A stretch of DNA of 64,000 nucleotides from Dermatobacter hominis (GTDB lineage Bacteria > Actinomycetota > Acidimicrobiia > Acidimicrobiales > Microtrichaceae), in NCBI RefSeq assembly GCF_020715685.1, contig NZ_CP085840.1, forward strand, positions 3,472,001-3,536,000, written 5' to 3'. Below the pieces are notes generated by a model, which ran no database searches, was not told where the DNA came from, and worked only from the letters and a program-made list of their open reading frames with translations. Numbering within the stretch: position 1 is the stretch's first letter; each line of letters starts with the position of its first letter. Shown piece by piece: positions 57,957 through 64,000 of the stretch. Position numbers and translations under genes: made by a program.

Positions 57957-58604
57957 GTGCCCGACGTCGTCCTGCCCGCCCTCGACGAGGCCGAGGCGCT
58001 GCCGTGGGTGCTCTCCCGCATGCCCGACCGCTACCGGCCGATCGTCGTCGACAACGGCTCGACCGACGGCACCGCCGACGTCGCCCGCCGCCTCGGCGCC
58101 ACGGTGGTGGTCGAGGAGCGTCGCGGGTTCGGTGCGGCCTGCTGGGCCGGCCTCGACGCGGCCGAGGACGACGTCGTCTGCTTCATGGACGCCGACGCCA
58201 GCTTCGACCCGCAGGAGCTGCCGTCGGTCGTCGCCCCGCTCGACGGACGGAGTGACGTGCTCTGCCTCGGCGCCCGGCGCGCCAGCCGGGGCGCATGGCC
58301 CTGGCACGCCCGCCTCGCCAACCGGTTCCTTGCGGCCGAGCTGCGCCGTCGCACCGGCGCCCGCGTGACGGACCTGGGGCCGATGCGGGCGGCGCGCCGG
58401 CTCGACCTGCTCGAGCTCGGTCTGCAGGACCGCCGATCCGGCTGGCCGCTCGAGATGGTGCTCCGCGCCCATGCGGCGCGCTGGACGATCGTCGAGGTGC
58501 CGGTGAGCTACCGGCCTCGCGTCGGGCGGTCGAAGGTGACCGGCACGGTCCGGGGGACGCTGCACGCCGTCCAGGACATGTCGCGGGTGCTGGCCCGGTC
58601 CTGA
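57957..58604 (+). CDS. Glycosyltransferase family 2
   Basis: 215 residues from GTG. GT-A fold: VVLPALDEAEALPWVLSRMP, VVDNGSTDGTADVARRLGATVV, ERRGFGAACWAGLDAA, and D-x-D motif CFMDADASFDPQEL (~80). The C-terminal TDLGPMRAARRLDLLELGLQDRRSGWPLEMVLRA and VPVSYRPRVGRSKVTGT are like DPM1/GtrB-type polyprenyl-phosphate glycosyltransferases but without their C-terminal membrane helices. Probably charges a lipid carrier with a sugar at the inner face of the membrane. It is divergent from the epimerase, in the same functional cluster. Confidence 0.88.
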   Translation: MPDVVLPALDEAEALPWVLSRMPDRYRPIVVDNGSTDGTADVARRLGATVVVEERRGFGAACWAGLDAAEDDVVCFMDADASFDPQELPSVVAPLDGRSDVLCLGARRASRGAWPWHARLANRFLAAELRRRTGARVTDLGPMRAARRLDLLELGLQDRRSGWPLEMVLRAHAARWTIVEVPVSYRPRVGRSKVTGTVRGTLHAVQDMSRVLARS

Positions 58605-58639
58605 TCGCCGGCGCGCCGCCCGCCGATGGCCGATCGGCG

Positions 58640-59797
58640 TCATGCCGGTCCGGGCTGGGCCAACGGGAATCGGACGGTGAAGCAGCACCCGCCGACGTGG
58701 TTGGCGACGTCGATGCGACCGTCCTGCGCCTCGGCGAGGCCCTTGGCGATGGCGAGGCCCAGCCCGCCGCCGCCGGTGTCGCGGGTCCGTGCGGCGTCAC
58801 CGCGGAACGCGACGTCGAACACCCGGTCGAGGTCCTGGGCGGGGATCCCGCCACACTCGTCGACGACAGAGATCACGGCGTTCCGACCGTGCTCCGCCAC
58901 GGTGACGCGGACCGTGCCGCCCGGCGGCGTGTGGCGGAGGGCGTTGTCCAGCAGGTTGCGCAGCACGCGCGAGGCCTCCGCGGGGGACACGAGCAAGGGG
59001 GCGGGGTCGCCCAGATCGCACTCGAGGTCGAGGCTGCGGGCCCGGGCCGTCGCGCCGGCGGCCTCGATGACCGATCCCACCAGCTCGTCGACCCGCACCG
59101 ACCGCGGCGTCAGATCGACCGTGCCGCTCGTGATGCGGCTGAGCTCGAAGAGGTCGTCCACCAGCGCAGCCAGGCGATCCGTCTCGGCGCCGATCGTCCG
59201 GAGGTAGCGCTGCACGTCGTCGGGGTCGTCGACCACACCGTCCTCGAGTGCCTCGGCCATGGCCCGGATGCCTGCGAGTGGTGACCGCAGGTCGTGCGAG
59301 ACCCAGGCGACCAGCTCCCGACGAGACCGCTCGAGTGCGAGCTCGCGGCGGTGGGACCGGTCGAGTCGTTGGGACATCTCGGCGAGCTGGTCGCCGACGC
59401 GGCCGAGCTCGGACACCGATGCGCCCGGAGGGCCCGTGGGCACGGCTCCGTCGGCGATCTCCTGCGACAGCTCCTCGAGCCGACGGGCGTCGGTGCGGAT
59501 CCGTCGGCCGAGCTCCCACGCGGCGCCCACCCCCACGACGGCGGCGGTCAGGGCGATCGTGACGAACGCGCCCATGTCGTGGGCGGACAGGAACATCGCC
59601 CGGGCCGCCAGCAGGGCGCCCACCCACGTCGCCGCGAGCGGGACGAGCGCGACGATGAGGGCCTGGCGCCGCACGCTCGAGGAGCTCCGCCGACCCAACC
59701 AGACCCCGAGCAGGGCGACCGGGACCGCGCCTGCGAGCGTGAGCAGCGCCAGGGTGGCGGTGTCGGTGACGGTCGCGGTGACCGGCGGGACCGTCAT
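58640..59797 (-). CDS. Sensor histidine kinase
   Basis: 385 residues. Two N-terminal membrane regions (~10-35 and ~45-100, with short loops, so mostly membrane-embedded sensing), a HAMP-like segment (ELGRRIRTDARRLEELSQEIADGAVP), the HisKA H-box WVSHDLRSPLAGIRAM (phospho-His), and HATPase_c boxes N (LLDNALRHTPPGGTVRV), G1 (VDECGGIP, Glu for the usual Asp-x-Gly start), F and G2 (GGGGLGLAIAKGLAEA). Its ATG overlaps the stop of the response regulator, so the two are cotranslated. Divergent from the Moco oxidoreductase gene, its probable target. Confidence 0.93.
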   Translation of the reverse strand: MTVPPVTATVTDTATLALLTLAGAVPVALLGVWLGRRSSSSVRRQALIVALVPLAATWVGALLAARAMFLSAHDMGAFVTIALTAAVVGVGAAWELGRRIRTDARRLEELSQEIADGAVPTGPPGASVSELGRVGDQLAEMSQRLDRSHRRELALERSRRELVAWVSHDLRSPLAGIRAMAEALEDGVVDDPDDVQRYLRTIGAETDRLAALVDDLFELSRITSGTVDLTPRSVRVDELVGSVIEAAGATARARSLDLECDLGDPAPLLVSPAEASRVLRNLLDNALRHTPPGGTVRVTVAEHGRNAVISVVDECGGIPAQDLDRVFDVAFRGDAARTRDTGGGGLGLAIAKGLAEAQDGRIDVANHVGGCCFTVRFPLAQPGPA

Positions 59798-60537
59798 GGC
59801 TCGAACCGGTACCCACCCGGGACGGTCACCAGATGTCGTGGGGCGGAGGCGTCGGCCTCGACCTTGGTGCGGAGCCGCCGGACGTGCACCGTCACCGTGG
59901 CGGCATCGCCGTAGGTCCACCCCCACACCGACTCGAGCAGCTCGGCGCGCCCGAAGGCGCGGCGCGGGTGGCGCATCAGGTGGGCGAGCAGCTCGAACTC
60001 CTTCGCCGTGAGGTGGATGGGCACCCCGTCGCGACGCGCCTCGTGCGCGACGGGATCGACCTCGATCGACCCGGCGCGCAGCAGCGCGCCATCGGTGACG
60101 CCGCCGACCGAACCTGCCGACCGCCTGAGGACGGCCCTCACGCGGGCGGCGAGCTCTCTCGGCGAGAAGGGCTTCGTCACGTAGTCGTCGGCGCCGAGTT
60201 CCAGGCCCAGCACGCGATCGTCCTCCTCGGTCCGGGCCGTGAGCATCACGACCGGGATGGGAGCCTCCGCCCGGAGCCGGCGGCACACCTCGAGACCATC
60301 GATACCCGGCAGCATGATGTCCAGCACGACGAGGTCGGGGAGCCACTCCATGGCCCGCTGCAGGCCGGCGTCCCCGTCGGCCACGCGCTCCACCTCGAAG
60401 CCGTCGCGGCGCAGGTAGCGCTCGACCACCTCGGACAGGTTCGGATCGTCCTCGACGACCAGGATCCGTCGCGGCGCGTCGACCGGTTCCTCGACCTCGC
60501 CTGCCTCCACGACACGAGCGTACGGGGGGTCGGGCAT
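59794..60537 (-). CDS. OmpR-family response regulator
   Basis: 247 residues from ATG 60537; a GTG ~8 codons later is possible. Receiver domain ILVVEDDPNLSEVVERYL, phosphoacceptor Asp in LVVLDIMLPGIDG, Thr in VVMLTARTEE, Lys in YVTKPFSPREL. C-terminal winged helix: HLTAKEFELLAHLMRHPRRAFGRAELLESVWGWTYGDAATVTVHVRRLRTKVE, ending VPGGYRFEP. The direct repeats at 60560-60575 and 60589-60604, just beyond its own start, are likely binding sites. Confidence 0.94.
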   Translation of the reverse strand: MPDPPYARVVEAGEVEEPVDAPRRILVVEDDPNLSEVVERYLRRDGFEVERVADGDAGLQRAMEWLPDLVVLDIMLPGIDGLEVCRRLRAEAPIPVVMLTARTEEDDRVLGLELGADDYVTKPFSPRELAARVRAVLRRSAGSVGGVTDGALLRAGSIEVDPVAHEARRDGVPIHLTAKEFELLAHLMRHPRRAFGRAELLESVWGWTYGDAATVTVHVRRLRTKVEADASAPRHLVTVPGGYRFEP

Positions 60538-60559
60538 GCGGGCCCGGGTCCGGCGCGGT

Positions 60560-60604
60560 GTTTCGCGATCCGTAAGGCGCGCTCGGGAGTTTCGCGTTCG
60601 GTAA
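60560..60604 (+). repeat. Direct repeats, probable response-regulator boxes
   Basis: GTTTCGCGATCCGTAA (60560-60575) and GTTTCGCGTTCGGTAA (60589-60604), 14 of 16 identical, 29 bp apart, between the divergent response regulator and oxidoreductase genes. OmpR-type proteins bind such tandem repeats. Confidence 0.65.
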
Positions 60605-60638
60605 TGGATCGGGGGTTCGCCGGCCTCCCGGAGCTGGG

Positions 60639-60644
60639 TACGTT
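60639..60644 (+). promoter_or_regulatory. -10 element, leaderless-type promoter
   Basis: TACGTT, 7 bases before the GTG at 60652. It supports 60652 rather than ATG 60604 as start of the oxidoreductase, since 60604 overlaps the second direct repeat. Confidence 0.5.
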
Positions 60645-60651
60645 CGCTGTC

Positions 60652-61869
60652 GTGGGTGATCCGGAGCGGCTGACCGAGCACGGTGCAGCGACCGGGATCA
60701 CGTCGAGGCTGGCCGGTGTGGCCAGGCGCGGGGAATCCGCGCGTGCTGCGGCATCCGAACGAGAGGTCCACGACGAGCGCACGGCCTCGATCCTGGGCGT
60801 CGCCCTCGGCGTGGCCTTCGGTCTCTGCCTGCTGACCGGGTTGTGGTCCCACCTCCAGCAGCAGCCTCCGTCGTGGTTCACGCCCCCCACCGGTCCGGTC
60901 GGCCTCTACCGGGTCACGCAGGGCCTCCACGTGATCGCCGGCCTTGCGTCGGTCCCACTGCTGCTCGCCAAGCTCTTCTCCGTCTCACCGCACCTCTGGC
61001 GCCGGCCGCCGGTGCACGGAGCGATCGACGCGATGGAGCGGCTCGGCCTCCTGCCACTGGTCGGCGGCTCGCTCTTCCTGCTGGTGACCGGTGTCGGGAA
61101 CATCGCGCACTGGTACCCATGGCGCTTCTTCTTCCCCGCCGGGCACTGGTGGGCCGCGTGGCTGGTCCTCGGAGCAACGATCGTGCACGTGGCGCTCAAG
61201 GCGCCGACGGTGCGGCGCGCGCTCCTTCCGACGGCGGGAGCGCCGGCCACCGGTCGCGATCGTGGACCGGGCGAGCTCAGCCGGCGTGGCCTGCTCCTGA
61301 CCGTCGCGGGCGCCGCCGGCCTCCTCACGCTGCTGACCGCCGGCCAGACCGTGCCGCTGCTCCGCGGCACCAACCTCCTCGGGCCCAGGCGGAGCGACGT
61401 CGGTCCGCAGGGCATCCCGGTCAACCGGACCGCGGCCGCAGCGGGGACGACGGGGCTGGCTTCCGATCCCGCCTACCGGCTCGAGGTGCGCGACGTCAGG
61501 TCCGGATCATCGGCGTCGTTCACGGTCGAGGACCTGCGGACGATGCCGCAGCGCACCGCGGAGCTGCCGATCGCTTGTGTGGAGGGTTGGAGCGCCTCGT
61601 CACGCTGGACCGGGGTCCGCGTCGCCGATGTGCTCGCCGCCGCCGAGGTCGACGCTGGGCCCGTCACCGTGCGCTCTGCGCAGCGTTCGGGCCTCTACTC
61701 GTCCTCCGAGCTGTCGGACGAGGCGGCTGCAGGCGACGAGTGCCTGCTCGCACTCAGGATCGACGGGCAGGACCTGCACGCCGACCACGGCGCCCCCGTG
61801 CGGCTCATCGCCCCCAACCGGCCCGGCGTCCTCCAGACCAAGTGGGTCACCCGTCTGGAGGTCGGATGA
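60652..61869 (+). CDS. Membrane molybdopterin-dependent oxidoreductase
   Basis: 405 residues from GTG 60652 (421 from ATG 60604). N-terminal part has about four helices with His residues in a cytochrome-b561-like arrangement (LWSHLQ, GLHVIAGLAS, GNIAHWYPW, IVHVALKAP), probably binding heme b. A Tat-like/anchor segment (LSRRGLLLTVAGAAGLLTLLTAGQ) leads to a sulfite-oxidase-type Moco domain: DLRTMPQRTAELPIACVEGWSASSRWTGVRVADVL, with Cys in IACVEGW as Mo ligand, and RLIAPNRPGVLQTKWVTRLEV. The fusion of b-heme membrane part and Moco domain resembles MsrPQ joined in one chain. It may reduce oxidised envelope proteins. First of four coupled genes. Confidence 0.85.
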   Translation: MGDPERLTEHGAATGITSRLAGVARRGESARAAASEREVHDERTASILGVALGVAFGLCLLTGLWSHLQQQPPSWFTPPTGPVGLYRVTQGLHVIAGLASVPLLLAKLFSVSPHLWRRPPVHGAIDAMERLGLLPLVGGSLFLLVTGVGNIAHWYPWRFFFPAGHWWAAWLVLGATIVHVALKAPTVRRALLPTAGAPATGRDRGPGELSRRGLLLTVAGAAGLLTLLTAGQTVPLLRGTNLLGPRRSDVGPQGIPVNRTAAAAGTTGLASDPAYRLEVRDVRSGSSASFTVEDLRTMPQRTAELPIACVEGWSASSRWTGVRVADVLAAAEVDAGPVTVRSAQRSGLYSSSELSDEAAAGDECLLALRIDGQDLHADHGAPVRLIAPNRPGVLQTKWVTRLEVG

Positions 61870-62336
61870 CCCGGCGGACGGCTCCGACGGCGACCGGCGC
61901 AGGCCGCGAGGATCCCCGTCCGGGTCCCGTGGCCTGGGCAGCGATCGCTGCGGGATGGTCGCTCATGGGCTGGGCGGTGGCGGGGGTGCTCCGGGAGGCC
62001 GACCGCACGCACCCCGGCTCCTGGGCGTCCTGGGTGATCGGCGCCGCGCTCGTGCACGACCTCGTCGTCCTGCCCCTCGTGCTGCTCTTCGGGCTGGGGC
62101 TCACCGGCGGGCTCCCACCGGCCTGGCGGGGACCGATCCGTGCTGGCGTCACGGTCGTCGCAGTCGTCGGTCTGGCCACCTGGCCCACCGTCGCCCGCTT
62201 CGGCGCCAGCGCCGACAACCCGTCGATCCTGCCGTCGTCGGCCGGTCGGAACCTCGCCGTGATCGGTGCAGCCGTGCTGGCCGTGGGGCTGGTGGCGGGA
62301 TGGGTCCGCGCTCGTCGGGGCAGGTCGGGACCGTGA
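61866..62336 (+). CDS. Small membrane protein, unknown
   Basis: 156 residues, overlapping the oxidoreductase stop (ATGA). Four predicted helices: AWAAIAAGWSLMGWAVAGVL, ASWVIGAALVHDLVVLPLVLLFGLGLTGG, RAGVTVVAVVGLATWPTV, and NLAVIGAAVLAVGLVAGWV. No family recognised. Between helices 3 and 4 a short loop carries NPSILPSSAGRN. Translational coupling suggests an accessory to the heme/Moco oxidoreductase. Confidence 0.65.
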   Translation: MTRRTAPTATGAGREDPRPGPVAWAAIAAGWSLMGWAVAGVLREADRTHPGSWASWVIGAALVHDLVVLPLVLLFGLGLTGGLPPAWRGPIRAGVTVVAVVGLATWPTVARFGASADNPSILPSSAGRNLAVIGAAVLAVGLVAGWVRARRGRSGP

Positions 62337-62929
62337 TCCTGATGGAGCGCTCCTCCGACGGCGTGCATCGACCTCTGGAGGTCGACGCGTGGCACGCACC
62401 GCCGACAGAGCTCGAGGCGGAGCTCATCGCCGACCTGCCCGCGCCCGTCCTCGACATCGGCTGCGGCCCCGGGCGGATCGCGGCGGCGCTGGCGGCGCAG
62501 GGCGTGCCGTCCCTCGGGATCGACGTCGCGCCGGCTGCGCTCGACGCTGCGGATCGAGCTGGCGCCACGGTGCTCGACCGGTCGGTCTTCGACCAGCTCC
62601 CGGGCGAGGGGCGGTGGGGTTCGGTGCTGTTGCTCGACGGCAACGTCGGCATCGGCGGGGACCCGGTCCGCCTGCTGTCCCGAGCACGCGAGCTGCTCCG
62701 GCCCGACGGCGTCGCCCTGCTCGACGTCGAGGCGCCGGGGTGCGCGACCCAGACCGACCACGTCCGACTCAGGTGTCCGAGCAGGGGCGCCGGGCCCTGG
62801 TTCCGGTGGGCGTGGGTGGGAGCCGACGACATCGCAGGACTCGCCGCCGAGGTCGGCTTCGGCCGTGCCGAGGTGTTCGTTCGAGCGGGGCGCCACCTCG
62901 CCCGCCTCGTGGCAGATGGTCGGTCATGA
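62333..62929 (+). CDS. SAM-dependent class I methyltransferase
   Basis: 198 residues from a GTG overlapping the previous stop (GTGA); ATG 62342 is an alternative. SAM-binding motif I VLDIGCGPGRIAAALA (~40-55), acidic end of strand 2 in LGIDVAPAALDAA, motif II-like SVLLLDGNVGIGGDP and post-motif LLRPDGVALLDVEAPG. Type-11 methyltransferase. Substrate unknown; it precedes a GT-A glycosyltransferase by a 4-bp overlap. Confidence 0.87.
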   Translation: MILMERSSDGVHRPLEVDAWHAPPTELEAELIADLPAPVLDIGCGPGRIAAALAAQGVPSLGIDVAPAALDAADRAGATVLDRSVFDQLPGEGRWGSVLLLDGNVGIGGDPVRLLSRARELLRPDGVALLDVEAPGCATQTDHVRLRCPSRGAGPWFRWAWVGADDIAGLAAEVGFGRAEVFVRAGRHLARLVADGRS

Positions 62930-63558
62930 GGTCGCCGACGGTCGTCGTGATCGCGAAGGAGCCGGTGCCCGGGAGGGTGAAGACCCGTCTGTGCCCGCCG
63001 CTGACACACGACGACGCTGCGGTCATCGCCAAGGCTGCGATCCTCGACACGCTCGACGCCGCGCTCGCGAGCGCGGCGGACGACGTGGTCCTCGCCCTCG
63101 ACGGCCGGGCGATGCCGTGGATCCCGAAGGGCGTCGAGGTCATCCCGCAGCACGGCGACGGCCTCGGCGAGCGCCTGGCGAGCGTGTTCGAGGACCTGGG
63201 TCGCCCTGCGCTCGTGCTCGGCATGGATACCCCGCAGGTCTCCCCGCAGGACATCGACGAAGGGTTGGCCCTGCTCGCCCGCGATGACTGCGATGCCGTG
63301 CTCGGGCCGGCGGCCGACGGCGGCTATTGGTCGATCGGTCTCACCTCGCCCGATCGCCGTGCCTTCGATCGCGTGCCCATGAGCCGACACGACACGCGGC
63401 GCCGCCAGATCGCGGCGCTCGAGCGACTGGGGCTCAGGGTCAGGCACCTCCGGGAGTTGGTGGACGTCGACCACCACGCCGAGGCGCGCCTCGTCGCAGC
63501 AGAGGCGCCGAGCAGCCGGTTCGCCGAGGCATACGCTGCGATGGCGCGGAGCGACTGA
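62926..63558 (+). CDS. DUF2064/TIGR04282-type glycosyltransferase
   Basis: 210 residues, overlapping the methyltransferase stop. VVVIAKEPVPGRVKTRLCPPLTHDDAAVIAKAAILDTL is the nucleotide-binding start of this GT-A-like family. LVLGMDTPQVSP carries the D-x-P/D motif, then DAVLGPAADGGYWSIGL is the family signature (GPA-x-DGGY). Members are linked to arsenosugar or other glycoside synthesis, though function in Actinobacteria is unproven. Last gene of the oxidoreductase operon. Confidence 0.87.
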   Translation: MRSPTVVVIAKEPVPGRVKTRLCPPLTHDDAAVIAKAAILDTLDAALASAADDVVLALDGRAMPWIPKGVEVIPQHGDGLGERLASVFEDLGRPALVLGMDTPQVSPQDIDEGLALLARDDCDAVLGPAADGGYWSIGLTSPDRRAFDRVPMSRHDTRRRQIAALERLGLRVRHLRELVDVDHHAEARLVAAEAPSSRFAEAYAAMARSD

Positions 63559-63631
63559 TCGCCCCATCGAACTCAGAGGTCGGGACCACGTGCGGGCGAC
63601 GTGCTGCCCGGGACACGTTGAAGGACCAGAG

Positions 63632-64000
63632 ATGACCACCACCTTCCCGAAGCTCCCCCCTCAGGCGTCGCTGCCGTTCCCCCCGAAGGGCTCGGGCTCG
63701 GTCGCGGGCCGGACGATGCAGGAGTCGGTGTACTCGCCCCGATCCGACCCGCAGCGCCTGCCGGCGGACGCGCCGAACATCCTGGTGATCCTGATCGACG
63801 ACGCCGGGCCCGGGCTGCCCAGCACCTTCGGCGGCGAGGTCCGCACCGACACGCTCACGAAGGTCATGGGCGAAGGGATCAGCTACAACCGGTTCCACAC
63901 GACCGCGATGTGCTCGCCGACGCGGGCGTCGCTGCTGACGGGGCGGAACCACCACCGGATCGGCAACGGCCAGATCGCCGAGCTGGCGAACGACTGGGAC
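63632..64000 (+). CDS. Sulfatase, N-terminal part (runs off edge)
   Basis: 123 residues visible. After a Pro-rich N-terminus, ADAPNILVILIDDAGPG gives the metal-binding Asp pair of the alkaline-phosphatase-like sulfatases. FHTTAMCSPTRASLLTGRNHH is the formylglycine motif C-S-P-T-R. No signal peptide at this start. The sequence ends at D in ELANDWD, so most of the enzyme lies beyond the window. Arylsulfatase-type hydrolysis of sulfate esters is expected. GACCAGAG precedes the ATG. Confidence 0.9.
   Translation, partial: MTTTFPKLPPQASLPFPPKGSGSVAGRTMQESVYSPRSDPQRLPADAPNILVILIDDAGPGLPSTFGGEVRTDTLTKVMGEGISYNRFHTTAMCSPTRASLLTGRNHHRIGNGQIAELANDWD

Overview
This window is high-G+C DNA, with GTG starts, 4-bp ATGA/GTGA gene overlaps and several leaderless-type promoters. 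It looks like a chromosomal segment of an actinomycetote. Branched-chain-type ABC transporters fused into single long chains, paired acyl-CoA dehydrogenases and many SDRs make a soil or aquatic Acidimicrobiia-like organism a reasonable guess. That placement is inference; no rRNA or marker gene is present.

Layout. (1) 1-3085: a histone-H1-like Lys/Ala-tail protein, two small membrane proteins (one SHOCT-like), an alpha/beta hydrolase and an NTF2-like protein. (2) 3086-16020: initiator tRNA-Met with an island inserted at its 3' half. A 49-bp perfect repeat of the tRNA end recurs at 14137-14185 (attL/attR). Between them lie an IS3-type element, a 2,667-residue secreted repeat/PKD/SGNH-hydrolase protein and an RCC1-repeat lipoprotein. 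A second short segment (14221-16020) carries a modification-dependent restriction endonuclease like AspBHI and a truncated IS3 end, and is closed by a third copy of the tRNA terminator hairpin. (3) 16054-23671: lipid/terpenoid-type catabolism. One operon holds an unknown oxygenase-like protein, an SDR and a TetR regulator. Two acyl-CoA dehydrogenases face an enoyl-CoA hydratase, SDR and phytanoyl-CoA-dioxygenase-like set. (4) 23647-47475: a rhamnoside/L-rhamnose utilisation region: Gfo/Idh/MocA oxidoreductase, GH78 rhamnosidase, DeoR regulator, MFS-LivF fusion, LivH-LivM-LivG fusion, substrate-binding lipoprotein, second GH78 enzyme, second binding protein, NTF2-like protein, MarR regulator, DegT-family enzyme, L-rhamnose isomerase, rhamnulose-1-phosphate aldolase/dehydrogenase fusion, rhamnulokinase and an FMN-dependent L-lactate dehydrogenase-like enzyme. 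(5) 47543-55532: a secreted protein, an MBL-fold hydrolase, a giant SARP/AfsR regulator, an ECF sigma factor with SnoaL tail, an SDR and MTA phosphorylase. (6) 55551-63558: a glycosylation/redox cluster with a GT-C-like membrane protein, NAD-dependent epimerase, GT2, histidine kinase and response regulator, a heme-b/Moco membrane oxidoreductase, a small membrane protein, a methyltransferase and a DUF2064-type glycosyltransferase. A sulfatase runs off the right edge.

How the genes fit together. Both GH78 enzymes lack signal peptides, so rhamnosides are probably imported whole by the fused HAAT-type transporter, cut in the cytoplasm, and the rhamnose taken to DHAP plus lactaldehyde/lactate and then pyruvate. 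Three sets of inverted repeats suggest regulons. GTGCGRT-N8-ATCGCAC precedes the rhamnosidase-deoR genes and the transporter, with a degenerate version before the isomerase. TTGAC-N3-GTCAA precedes the acyl-CoA dehydrogenase/hydratase pair, the transporter and the DegT gene. Paired TAAC-N3-GTTA elements precede the oxygenase-like operon and lie in the divergent promoter of the second binding protein. The transporter being used for rhamnosides is the most interesting inference here.
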